NCBI RefSeq assembly: GCF_004211145.1
Contig: NZ_SEBS01000009.1
Location: 58,672 to 122,671 of the forward strand
Direction of reading: 5' to 3'
Length of the DNA: 64,000 nucleotides
Source: Flavobacterium sp.
GTDB taxonomy: Bacteria; Bacteroidota; Bacteroidia; Flavobacteriales; Flavobacteriaceae
The notes under the pieces were generated by a model. It searched no databases. It was not told the origin of the DNA and saw only the letters and a program-made list of their open reading frames with translations. Of the stretch, positions 7,035 to 15,378 are shown piece by piece. The stretch's first letter is position 1, and each line of letters begins with the position of its first letter. Position numbers and translations under genes: made by a program.

Positions 7035-7060
7035 GTTTTTTGATTTTTGATTTTTTGGTT

Positions 7061-7093
7061 AACCCTTTAAGAGTTTAAAACTCTTAAAGGGTT
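7061..7093. repeat. Perfect palindrome flanking the REP-type transposase, right
   Basis: Sixteen-base arms identical to those at 6420-6452, here with an A as the single-base spacer. It lies 26 bases upstream of the transposase start codon. Confidence 0.85.
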
Positions 7094-7129
7094 CCAAGTT
7101 AAAAACTCAAAACCACCCAAAATTCCACA

Positions 7130-8107
7130 TTATCCACCTAAATTGTTAAATCCATCCACAAACCTAATTTTCGACGTCGGCGCCACATTCACCCGCAAAT
7201 CAAATATATCAAACCGATTATAATGTCCCAAAATATCATGCATCTGCTTCGGCTGAATACATTTCGCCAGATCAATCTCAGCGTAAACGATTCCCTCATC
7301 ATCGATCAACGGCGTCCCGATCGTCGTTCCATTGGGCCCGATAAAACCCGAAAATGCCGAATTTTTCCGCGTCAACAATTCTTCCACATTCGGAACATCG
7401 GGTTTCAATCGCTGCATAATTTCCTTGGAAATCGTCGAACACGAAACTACCGTGAACAATTTTCCTTCGAACGAATGTGCAGCCGCACGGATCTTAATCG
7501 CCTCAGCCATATCGTAATCGGGAGGAGCGACGGGTAGCGAAATGTAATTCGCGACATGGATCAACTCGCCCAAGGACAACAACGTAAATCGCGCCAATGT
7601 ATTCGTATTCTCACCGCAGGCCAAAGTTCCGATCGGTCCGATGTCGGTCTTATAGACTTTCAAAGACGAGCCATCGCCTGATGTCCAGGTTAATTTTTCG
7701 GCCCAAGTCGGTACAAGTTTTCGATGTTTTCCAATCAAATTCCCAAGGTTATCGATAATCAAATTCGTATTGTAAATCTCCCCATAACTTTCGCCGCGTT
7801 CATTGATCCCGATGACGATATGAATATCAAATTCCTTTGCGGCATCGTAAATTTTCTGCATGTCGGGACCCGAAACGTCCACCGAATTCCGGTATAATTC
7901 CTCGTACCATTTACTGCCCTGGACCGGCGTCATGATCCAGTTCCAATACGGATAACCCGCGACGAAAACCTCGGGGAATGCAATTAATTTCGCACCATTT
8001 GACGCCGCTTCCGTGATGATCGAAACGGCTTTATCGACCGTCTTTTCGACATCCAGGAAAACCGGCGAAGTCTGTACGGTTGCGGCTTTGAATTTTGGAA
8101 ACTCCAT
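7130..8107 (-). CDS. Nitrilase (carbon-nitrogen hydrolase, nitrilase branch 1)
   Basis: The 325 residues carry the nitrilase triad: Glu46 (FPEVFVAGYP), Lys130 (GKHRKLVPTWAEK) and Cys164 (ACGENTNT). The CGEN-type cysteine motif and the WAEKLTW segment are typical of true nitrilases, which convert R-CN to the carboxylic acid and ammonia in the cytoplasm; cyanide hydratases are an alternative. It is followed five bases on by the thioesterase gene and lies among aryl-CoA degradation genes. A plausible role is feeding an aromatic acid into the pathway or acting on a nitrile intermediate. The substrate cannot be read from sequence. Confidence 0.8.
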   Translation of the reverse strand: MEFPKFKAATVQTSPVFLDVEKTVDKAVSIITEAASNGAKLIAFPEVFVAGYPYWNWIMTPVQGSKWYEELYRNSVDVSGPDMQKIYDAAKEFDIHIVIGINERGESYGEIYNTNLIIDNLGNLIGKHRKLVPTWAEKLTWTSGDGSSLKVYKTDIGPIGTLACGENTNTLARFTLLSLGELIHVANYISLPVAPPDYDMAEAIKIRAAAHSFEGKLFTVVSCSTISKEIMQRLKPDVPNVEELLTRKNSAFSGFIGPNGTTIGTPLIDDEGIVYAEIDLAKCIQPKQMHDILGHYNRFDIFDLRVNVAPTSKIRFVDGFNNLGG

Positions 8108-8112
8108 TTTGA

Positions 8113-8538
8113 TTATGAGTTATGAATTATGAATTTTTGAATTCGGGTTTTGGTTTCGTCGGCAAATGGAACGGCTTTTATCTGGTTCGAAACCTTGTCC
8201 AACCCGACGTTGACGAGCGTGACTTCGCCTTCAAGACAAACGCTGTCATCCAGATGTCTGAAATCGAAACCGCACGTAACCGACGCGCCACCCAAATTTT
8301 TGACCCAAAGCGATTTTTTCAATTCATCGCCGATCCTTGCCGGTTTCCTAAATTGTACCTTCAAATCGACGGTCGGAATTCCGTTCGTCTCGTGAATTTT
8401 CGAGAACGGTCGGTCCAATTCCTCTCCGAACCAATCCTCGACAAGATCGTTGAGCATTTCGAGGAATCTCGGATAAAATACGATGCCTGCGAAGTCGACG
8501 TGTTTGAAACGGATGGTTTCCTGTTTTGTAAATTTCAT
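8113..8538 (-). CDS. 4-hydroxybenzoyl-CoA thioesterase-type hotdog protein
   Basis: The 141-residue hotdog domain has the signature HVDFAGIVFYPRFLEMLNDL, in which the Asp of the 4HBT group is present, and a later strand VDLKVQFRKPARIGDEL. The family hydrolyses aryl- or acyl-CoA thioesters. In this operon it would release the free hydroxylated acid (gentisate) from its CoA ester after the hydroxylase at 12153-14456, which is needed because the dioxygenase acts on the free acid. It is closely spaced with the nitrilase. Substrate is inferred from context. Confidence 0.8.
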   Translation of the reverse strand: MKFTKQETIRFKHVDFAGIVFYPRFLEMLNDLVEDWFGEELDRPFSKIHETNGIPTVDLKVQFRKPARIGDELKKSLWVKNLGGASVTCGFDFRHLDDSVCLEGEVTLVNVGLDKVSNQIKAVPFADETKTRIQKFIIHNS

Positions 8539-8550
8539 TTTTATTTTTTT

Positions 8551-8635
8551 GGGCAGACATTTCCGGCTCTGCGCTATAACCTTTCGCTCGCTAAAGAAGC
8601 GATCAAAAGGATTTTCGCTGCGATCCGGGCTGCGG
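8551..8635 (-). repeat. Dispersed hairpin repeat element, copy 2
   Basis: Read on the minus strand this begins GCAGCCCGGATCGCAGCG and ends TATAGCGCAGAGCCGGAAAT, matching the ends of the element at 5158-5303. Its centre forms a hairpin (CCTTTTGATCGCT with AGCGAGCGAAAGG). It fills most of the 125-base gap between the thioesterase and glutamate-synthase-like genes. Confidence 0.5.
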
Positions 8636-8663
8636 TTTCAGGTCATTTTAAAATCTCATTTCT

Positions 8664-10250
8664 TTAGAACGTCTGGGCGGAAGCTTTCTTCCAATCATAA
8701 AAAAATCGATCGGGAACGGTTTCGGGCGTCAATAAACTTCCGGGTTTTAATTCGGGGAACAATTCGGCAAACGTCTTGATATTTATCTTGTCGATGCGCA
8801 TGCTCACCAAATCGCGTCCGACATTATCCGGATGATCGATTCCCGCCGACGCCATCAGTTCCATCGCCGACTTTACCGTTTCGTGCTGATAGCGCGCAAC
8901 ACGAATGCTTTTTTGTTCGGGAACCAAACCTTTCGTCAATTTCGGATCCTGGGTCGCGACGCCTGTCGGACACGTATTCGCATGACATTCGAGCGCCTGG
9001 ATGCAACCCAAAGCGAACATCATCCCGCGAGCCGAATTGCACAGATCGGCGCCCATCGAAAGCGCGCGTATGATATCGAAACCACTAACTATTTTTCCGC
9101 TTGCGATGATTTTGATCTGATCTTTTATTCCGAAGCCGTTCAAACAATCGTACACGAACGCCAACGCATCGCGCAACGGCATTCCAACGTGGTCCGAATA
9201 TTCGATCGGAGCCGCGCCCGTTCCACCTTCGCCGCCGTCGACCGTAATGAAATCGAAATAGGTTTGGGTCTCGACCATCGCTTTGCAGATCGCAATGAAT
9301 TCGGATTTGTTTCCGATGCATATCTTCATGCCGACCGGTTTTCCACCCGACAGTTCGCGCAATTGCTTTAGGAAATCCATGAGTTCCAAAGGCGTTTTGA
9401 ATGCTGAGTGTTTCGGAGGCGAAATGATGTCGCCGCCATTTTTATTCACCAATCGGATCGCCGCGATTTCGTCGGTGACTTTCTCCTTGGGCAAAATTCC
9501 GCCGTGTCCTGGTTTCGCGCCTTGTGAGAACTTGATTTCGATCATTTTTACATTGTTGAGCGTGGCGCGTTTGGCGAAATTCTCGGCCGAGAAATGTCCG
9601 TATTCGTCGCGACAGCTGAAATAGCCCGTTCCGATGTTCCAAACCACGTCGCCTCCGGGTTCAAGATGATACGGTGAAAGCCCGCCTTCGCCCGTATTAT
9701 GGAAAAATCCGCCTTGTTTCGCCCCCGAATTCAACGCCAGGATCGCATTTTGGCTCAACGAACCGTAACTCATCGCGCTGATGTTGAACAAACTCGCCAT
9801 ATAGGGTTTCTCGCATTGGATCGAACCGATTCGCACCTTGGGGTTTTCATTGATGTCTGAAAATGCGATCGCCTTTATACTGTGGTTGATCCATTGGTAG
9901 CCTTCGTCGTACACGTTGAGTTGGGTTCCGAACGGTTTCGTGTCGAGCTCTTTTTTGCTTCGGGCATACACGAGACCGCGCTGCAATCGGTCGAACGGAC
10001 GGCCTTCGATATCAGTTTCCACGAAATATTGCCTGATTTCAGGCCCGATGGATTCCAGTACATAACGCAATCGCCCGACGAGTGGAAAATTTCTCCTTAT
10101 CGTATGCCGCGATTGGTACATATCATACAGTCCCATTGCGATCAGCGGTACGAAAAACACGAGCAGAAACACGAACTTCCAATTGACGAAAGTCAGGATG
10201 GCCGTGAGAGCAAGTGCTGTGGCGCTGGCGACGAAGAATATTTTTCTCAT
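8664..10250 (-). CDS. FMN-binding glutamate synthase-family membrane-anchored protein
   Basis: The 528 residues comprise two N-terminal hydrophobic helices (about residues 5-45) and then a barrel like the central/FMN domain of glutamate synthase: SAMSYGSLSQNAILALNSGA, GEGGLSPYHL, KFSQGAKPGHGGILP, TVDGGEGGTGAAPIEYSDHVG, and the iron-sulfur-type segment ECHANTCPTGVATQDP. There is no glutaminase domain, so this is the archaeal GltB-like/single-domain type. It begins one base after the aryl-CoA ligase stop, so the two are cotranscribed. Its job here is unknown: ammonia assimilation after the nitrilase, or electron transfer to a ring intermediate, are both possible but unproven. Confidence 0.8.
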   Translation of the reverse strand: MRKIFFVASATALALTAILTFVNWKFVFLLVFFVPLIAMGLYDMYQSRHTIRRNFPLVGRLRYVLESIGPEIRQYFVETDIEGRPFDRLQRGLVYARSKKELDTKPFGTQLNVYDEGYQWINHSIKAIAFSDINENPKVRIGSIQCEKPYMASLFNISAMSYGSLSQNAILALNSGAKQGGFFHNTGEGGLSPYHLEPGGDVVWNIGTGYFSCRDEYGHFSAENFAKRATLNNVKMIEIKFSQGAKPGHGGILPKEKVTDEIAAIRLVNKNGGDIISPPKHSAFKTPLELMDFLKQLRELSGGKPVGMKICIGNKSEFIAICKAMVETQTYFDFITVDGGEGGTGAAPIEYSDHVGMPLRDALAFVYDCLNGFGIKDQIKIIASGKIVSGFDIIRALSMGADLCNSARGMMFALGCIQALECHANTCPTGVATQDPKLTKGLVPEQKSIRVARYQHETVKSAMELMASAGIDHPDNVGRDLVSMRIDKINIKTFAELFPELKPGSLLTPETVPDRFFYDWKKASAQTF

Positions 10251-10251
10251 A

Positions 10252-11853
10252 TTAGGTTTTTAGGCGGAAGCGTTGGATTTTTCCGGTTTCGGTCTTGGGC
10301 AATTGGTCTATAAAGTTAACAATTCTGGGGTATTTATATGGCGCCGCGGCCTGTTTGAACCAATCTTGTATCTCTTTCGCTTTTTCGCCTGAAGCCTGGC
10401 TTGGATTCTTGAGCACGATGTACGCGCAAACCAACATGCCGCGTTCCTCGTCGGGACAAGACGTGACAGCACATTCGGCTATGTCGGGATGCGCGATGAG
10501 CACGCTTTCGACCTCGATCGCCGAGATGTTGTAACCAGACGAAATAATCATGTCGTCGCCTCTCGCCACGAACCAAAAATAACCGTCTTCATCGCGCCTG
10601 AAAATATCTCCCGTGATGTTCCAGCCGCGTTCCACGTATTCCATTTGTTTTTCAGGCGCGTTCAGATATTTGCAGCCTGTCATGCCTCGAACAGCGAGAC
10701 GTCCGGGTTCGTTCGCTGGCATTTCGTTTCCTTCGTTGTCGACGATCTTCGCTTCGTAACCGCGGACGGCCAATCCTGTGGCACCGGGTTTCATGTTTTC
10801 CTGGGTCGATGAAATAAAGATGTGCAGGATTTCGGTCGAGCCGATGCCGTCGATGATCTTCAATCCCGTCGCGTCGAACCAATCCTGCCAGACTTTGAGC
10901 GGCAAGGTTTCTCCGGCCGACACGCATTTACGTAAAGAGGAAATATCGAAGTTTTTGACCATTGGAGTCAAAACGCGATACGCCGTCGGAGCGGTGAAAC
11001 AGATAGAAACCTTGTGTTCCGAGATCGCTTTAAGCAACGATTCGGGCGATGGTTTCTCGATCAGAAAAGTCGATGCGCCGAAGTAAAACGGAAACAACAC
11101 CATTCCGCCAAGCCCGAACGTAAAGCCAAGCGGCGGACTTCCCGTGAAGATATCATCGGGCGTCGGTTGCAGCGAATATTTCGGAAACGCTTCGCAGATG
11201 AGCAACACATCGCGATGGAAATGCGCCGTCATTTTTGGTTTTCCGGTCGTTCCTGACGTGAATCCGATCAAGCTTATGTCAGTGGATTTCGTATTGAAAT
11301 TCACGAATTCCTTCGGCTTCGTTTCCATGAAGCGCTCGAGTTGCGATTGGTTCGTCTCGCTTCCGTCGAAATGACAAATGAATTTCGGGAACGCCGATTT
11401 CACGTTTTTCATTTCATCGAGTAATCGCTTGTCGCAAAGGATGTGTGAAATTTCGGCGCTGTCGCACATGACCGTGAGTTCTTTTTCTCGCAGCAACGGC
11501 ATGGTCGCCACAACGATTCCTCCGGCCTTCAGGATCCCGAACCAGCAAGCGACGAACATCGGGTTGTTTGCCGAACGGATCATGACGCGGTTGCCGGTTT
11601 CAAAACCGAGGTCATCGGTTAGGACGTGCGCGATCTGGTTGGCCTTTTCGTAGAGTTGCCGGAACGTCCAATCGCGTTCGAATGTGCTGACGGCAATCCT
11701 GTTCCCGTTTCCTTCGCGAATATGGCGGTCGAGTAGGTAGTCGACGCAGTTCAGGTCATCTGAAAATTGAAAATCGGGTTCGTTTAAAATGTAATCCGCC
11801 TGGAGTTCGGTCGGCGGGAGGTTTTCTTTGGCGAAATTGTCGGCGTAGGACAT
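10252..11853 (-). CDS. Aryl-CoA ligase (benzoate/2-aminobenzoate/salicylate type)
   Basis: The 533-residue AMP-binding enzyme has the P-loop-like GFTSGTTGKPKM, the substrate-pocket stretch GSPPLGFTFGLGG, the A5 motif DGIGSTEILHIF, the hinge RGDDMIISSGYNISAIEVE and the C-terminal Lys segment PKTETGKIQRF. The pattern GSTEILHIFIS is that of benzoate- and 2-aminobenzoate-CoA ligases rather than acetate ligases. It would activate an aromatic acid to its CoA ester in the cytoplasm at the cost of ATP to AMP. It directly precedes the GltB-like gene and follows the FAD/OYE fusion gene after a 299-base gap. The substrate (salicylate, anthranilate or other) cannot be settled by reading. Confidence 0.85.
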   Translation of the reverse strand: MSYADNFAKENLPPTELQADYILNEPDFQFSDDLNCVDYLLDRHIREGNGNRIAVSTFERDWTFRQLYEKANQIAHVLTDDLGFETGNRVMIRSANNPMFVACWFGILKAGGIVVATMPLLREKELTVMCDSAEISHILCDKRLLDEMKNVKSAFPKFICHFDGSETNQSQLERFMETKPKEFVNFNTKSTDISLIGFTSGTTGKPKMTAHFHRDVLLICEAFPKYSLQPTPDDIFTGSPPLGFTFGLGGMVLFPFYFGASTFLIEKPSPESLLKAISEHKVSICFTAPTAYRVLTPMVKNFDISSLRKCVSAGETLPLKVWQDWFDATGLKIIDGIGSTEILHIFISSTQENMKPGATGLAVRGYEAKIVDNEGNEMPANEPGRLAVRGMTGCKYLNAPEKQMEYVERGWNITGDIFRRDEDGYFWFVARGDDMIISSGYNISAIEVESVLIAHPDIAECAVTSCPDEERGMLVCAYIVLKNPSQASGEKAKEIQDWFKQAAAPYKYPRIVNFIDQLPKTETGKIQRFRLKT

Positions 11854-11917
11854 TTTGATATTTTTTTAGCGACGGATTTTAAGTTGTGGGAATTTTATTT
11901 TTGACGGATGGTTCGCA

Positions 11918-12095
11918 TTTTTTTTGCCACGGATTCACGGATTTTGCTTCGCCAGTTCGCTTCGCTCGGGTCGCGGATTGTTGCTTAGAAATATTAAACT
12001 GTTTCACAATCATAATCAGATTATTGTTTTTTTTAAGATTATAAAGATCTCATCGGTATGATGCGTGGAAATCCGTGAATCCGTGGCAAAAAAAA
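11918..12095. repeat. Long inverted repeat (GCCACGGATTCACGG element)
   Basis: A 27-28-base arm at 11918-11945 (poly-T, then GCCACGGATTCACGGATTTT) is perfectly complemented at 12069-12095, with about 120 bases between. It fills most of the 299-base gap between the hydroxylase and ligase genes, which holds no gene. It resembles, with different core bases, the inverted elements at 19256-19505 and 26716-26800. Confidence 0.75.
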
Positions 12096-12152
12096 TTAAA
12101 TATGAAGTGTAGCGACAACCTCACTTAAATACCGAATCTGCCGCAGAAGAAA

Positions 12153-14456
12153 TCATTTCGTCTTATGCGATTCAGGTTTTAATGCTTTTTTCATTCCTTC
12201 TTTTTCCTTCCGTTCCGATTTCTTTTGCGCGAAAACCGATGTCGTCGCCAAATGGTATTGGTTTGGAATGTCGTCGGGTTGAAACTGTTCATAAGCCTGG
12301 GCGTGACGCACGAAATTCGGGTCGAGCAACAACGGCTTTCCGAGCGCGACCAAATCGGCGCGTCCGTTCAATAAAATCGTATTTATCTGATCGATATCCT
12401 GAATGGAGCCCGCGGTGATCGTAGGAATGTGAACCGTATTCCTGATCGCGTCCGAGAACGGCGTCATCCACATTCGCCCAATTTCAGGCTTCTGGTGCGC
12501 GACCGTGTTCCCCGACGAAACGTCGATGATGTCGGCTCCGGCTTCCTTGAACGCTCTTGCGATCGTAATGACTTCGTCGTCGGTGATTCCGTTTTCAGCC
12601 CAATCGGATGCCGTGATGCGCACCGACATCGGCTTGTCGGGATTGAAAACTTCGCGCATGCTTGAGAAAACCTGCAACGGGAAACGCAGACGGTTTTGGA
12701 TGCTGCCTCCGTATTCGTCTTTGCGTTGGTTCGTAAGCGGCGACAGGAACGACGCGATCAAAAAACCGTGATGCGCCTGGAGTTCGATCATATCGAAACC
12801 GGCCTCGTCAGCGTTGACGGTCGCGTTTACGAATTCTGCCGTGACTTTGTGCATGTCCGATTCGGTCATCTCGCGAGGCGTCGGCATTTGGTCGTTGAAC
12901 GGGATTGCCGATGCCGACATCAATTCCCAGTTGTTCTCGTCGAGCGGAATGTTGAAGCCATGATTCGGAAGTTTCGTCGAACCTTTGCGACCGCAATGTC
13001 CGAGTTGGATTCCGATTTTCGTCTTGCTGTTGCGATGTACGAAATCGACAATCTTTTTCCATGCAATCACCTGTTCTTCAGAATACAATCCGGCGTCACC
13101 TAAAGTGATTCGGCCTTCCTTGGAAACCGCCGTGATTTCGCAGATGATGAGCCCGACGCCACCGGTCGCACGCGCGCCGTAATGAACCAAATGCCAATCG
13201 GAGACAAGACCGTTTTCGGCCGAATATTGACTCATCGCCGACATCGCGATCCGGTTTTTCAAGTGCATGCCGCGCAAATCGAAACCCGTGAATGCAGCCG
13301 GGACGCTAACTTTGAAATTTCCGATCGCGCAATTGAATTCGGTCAATACTTTCTGGGTGAAATTCGGATCGCGCAACTGCAGGTTCTCGAACGTGACTTT
13401 CTTGGTGCGCGTCATCACACCGAATGCGAATTGGTAGAAATCGTGCTGCATGTGTCGGTCCATGTGTTCGAACCAATCGAGTGAGACCGCGGCCGCGTAT
13501 TGGATTTGCTCGACACGGTTGCGGCGCAGTTGCTCGTATTTGGCGAATGCTTTTTCCTTTTCAGTTCTGAATTCGATTATGGAATCGGCGAGCCCTATCG
13601 CACATTCCATCGCGAGTTTCGTGCCCGAACCGATAGAGTAGTGTGCCGTTGCCTTCGCGTCGCCCAAGAGCGCGATGTTCTCGTAGTGCCAGCGTTCGTT
13701 GGTGATCGTCGGGAATTGACGCCAGTGCGAACGGTTCGAGATCAGGCCGTGGCCGTCGAGTTCTTCGGCGAAAATTTTACAGAGTTTTTCTATGGTATCG
13801 GATTCGTTTTCGGTAGTGAAACCGGCTTTCTTCCATGTTTCGGGCGTACATTCGAAAATCCAGGTGCTTTTGCCTTGTTCGTACTGATACGTATGCGCGA
13901 CGAAACTTCCGAAATCGGTCGAACGAAAGAAATACGTGAACGCATCGAGCGGTTTCGTCGAACCGAGCCACACGAATTTGTTGCGCTGTAATTCGATTTT
14001 GGTTCCAAATTCGGCCGAGAATCGTTCGCGGACTTGGCTGTTGATGCCGTCGGCGGCGATGATGTAGTCGGAATCCTTGAATTGCAAAATATCGTCGACG
14101 TTGGCTTCAAAATGAAGATTCACGCCTTCCTCGGCGCATCGTTGTTGCAGTAATTGCAATAATGTTTTTCGAGAGCAGCCGCAGAATCCATTTCCCGTGA
14201 TGCGCACGATTTCGCCGTCTCGGGCCACATCGAGGTCGTCCCAATACGCGAATTTACTTCGGATCAATTCGTACGATTTCGGGTCGCGCGACAGGAATTC
14301 GCTTAACGTCTCGTCTGAAAATACGACGCCAAAGCCGAAAGCGTCGTCAGATTTATTGCGCTCGTATATGTCGATTTGCGCGTCTGGGATTGTTTTCTTT
14401 AAAAGAATCGAAAAATACAATCCGCCGGGACCGCCGCCGATAACAGTTATTCTCAT
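12153..14456 (-). CDS. Bifunctional aryl-CoA monooxygenase/Old Yellow Enzyme-type reductase (salicylyl-CoA 5-hydroxylase or 2-aminobenzoyl-CoA monooxygenase/reductase)
   Basis: The 767-residue fusion has an N-terminal FAD monooxygenase (residues 1 to about 370) with GGGPGGLYFSILLKK, the aromatic hydroxylase GFGVVFSDETL segment and the second FAD motif ALLGDAKATAHYSIGSGTKLAME. A C-terminal Old Yellow Enzyme barrel follows (about 385-740) with RIAMSAMSQYSAENG, HYGARATGGVGLII, QLGHCGRK, ELQAHHGFLIASFLSPLTNQR and GRADLVALGKPLL. Known fused relatives are 2-aminobenzoyl-CoA monooxygenase/reductase and salicylyl-CoA 5-hydroxylase/oxidoreductase, which oxygenate the ring of an aryl-CoA at C5. The neighbouring gentisate-type dioxygenase and thioesterase favour the salicylyl-CoA to gentisyl-CoA reading. 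It is complete and in its family's normal length. Confidence 0.85.
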   Translation of the reverse strand: MRITVIGGGPGGLYFSILLKKTIPDAQIDIYERNKSDDAFGFGVVFSDETLSEFLSRDPKSYELIRSKFAYWDDLDVARDGEIVRITGNGFCGCSRKTLLQLLQQRCAEEGVNLHFEANVDDILQFKDSDYIIAADGINSQVRERFSAEFGTKIELQRNKFVWLGSTKPLDAFTYFFRSTDFGSFVAHTYQYEQGKSTWIFECTPETWKKAGFTTENESDTIEKLCKIFAEELDGHGLISNRSHWRQFPTITNERWHYENIALLGDAKATAHYSIGSGTKLAMECAIGLADSIIEFRTEKEKAFAKYEQLRRNRVEQIQYAAAVSLDWFEHMDRHMQHDFYQFAFGVMTRTKKVTFENLQLRDPNFTQKVLTEFNCAIGNFKVSVPAAFTGFDLRGMHLKNRIAMSAMSQYSAENGLVSDWHLVHYGARATGGVGLIICEITAVSKEGRITLGDAGLYSEEQVIAWKKIVDFVHRNSKTKIGIQLGHCGRKGSTKLPNHGFNIPLDENNWELMSASAIPFNDQMPTPREMTESDMHKVTAEFVNATVNADEAGFDMIELQAHHGFLIASFLSPLTNQRKDEYGGSIQNRLRFPLQVFSSMREVFNPDKPMSVRITASDWAENGITDDEVITIARAFKEAGADIIDVSSGNTVAHQKPEIGRMWMTPFSDAIRNTVHIPTITAGSIQDIDQINTILLNGRADLVALGKPLLLDPNFVRHAQAYEQFQPDDIPNQYHLATTSVFAQKKSERKEKEGMKKALKPESHKTK

Positions 14457-14545
14457 TTTTTATTTTGTTTTTTTTAGTTTAGGGTTTAGTGTTTAGCGTT
14501 GCACAACGTCAAACCTTAAACTCGAAACCCTACACTTTTTCAACG

Positions 14546-15157
14546 CTATTCCACGATCCGTTTCACGGCAAAAATTTCTCCGAGCTTCGAATAATTCGCC
14601 CCGGCCAAACGAGCGACCGGGCGATATGTTTCAAGATTGATCTTGTGGTTTTCGAGCAGGACTTTGTCGTCGAAATGCATCATCACGATTTTCCCGACGA
14701 GCATCACCGCGCCGCCATGGCTATGATTTTCAAGCGCGAAATGATGCACGAGCTCACATTCGAAATGGATCGGGCTTTCGGCGACGCGAGGCGGTTTTAT
14801 CCTGACCGATGGAATAGGCGTGAGGTCGGCGAGCGTGAATTCGTCGATATCCTGGGGAACAATGGTAGCGGTAAGGTTCATTTTCTCGACGACATCCTCG
14901 GTCACCATATTCACGACGAACTGCTTCGTTGCCAATACGTTGTTGAGCGTATCCTTGTTTTTGTCGCCACCGCGGACTGTCGAAAACATCACGTGAGGCG
15001 GATCTTCGCCAATCGCATTGAAGAACGAAAAAGGAGCCAAATTGTTGATTCCATCTTCACTGACGGTAGAAATCCATCCGATCGGGCGTGGAATCACCGC
15101 TCCGGTCAACAGTTTGTAAACGGCCGATCGATCGAGCGTTTCGGGATCAAATTGCAT
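14546..15157 (-). CDS. Flavin reductase-like FMN-binding protein
   Basis: Starting at ATG 15157 (MQFDPETLDRSAVYKLLTG) the product has 203 residues with the flavoredoxin/flavin reductase split-barrel motifs IPRPIGWISTVSEDGINNLAPFSFFN and DPPHVMFST. The longer frame to 15196 uses an unlikely upstream start. Such proteins bind FMN and pass reducing equivalents, or act as aryl-ester/thioester-linked accessory flavoproteins in aromatic pathways. It is the first gene of the catabolic region, 89 bases upstream of the FAD/OYE fusion in the same direction. Confidence 0.75.
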   Translation of the reverse strand: MQFDPETLDRSAVYKLLTGAVIPRPIGWISTVSEDGINNLAPFSFFNAIGEDPPHVMFSTVRGGDKNKDTLNNVLATKQFVVNMVTEDVVEKMNLTATIVPQDIDEFTLADLTPIPSVRIKPPRVAESPIHFECELVHHFALENHSHGGAVMLVGKIVMMHFDDKVLLENHKINLETYRPVARLAGANYSKLGEIFAVKRIVE

Positions 15158-15378
15158 GCTTGTCGTGTTTCTACAAATTAAGCGAATTTTTCGCATAGCA
15201 TGTATAGTTGGGGCGATGAAAATCTGAAAGTAGGATTTGGATGAATTTCCATTACATTTGAATATGTGGCAAAAAATTCGGTGTAAAATTTTACATCACA
15301 TTAAAATACCAGACATTTTTTGTTCAAATCGTTTTTACATATTTGCTAAATTGCTATATTTATGCAAAATAATTATAC

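Noticed and set aside
10252..15157. Anaerobic benzoyl-CoA pathway
   Set aside because: The ligase could fit, but there is no benzoyl-CoA reductase; the FAD monooxygenase and dioxygenase show an oxygen-dependent route.
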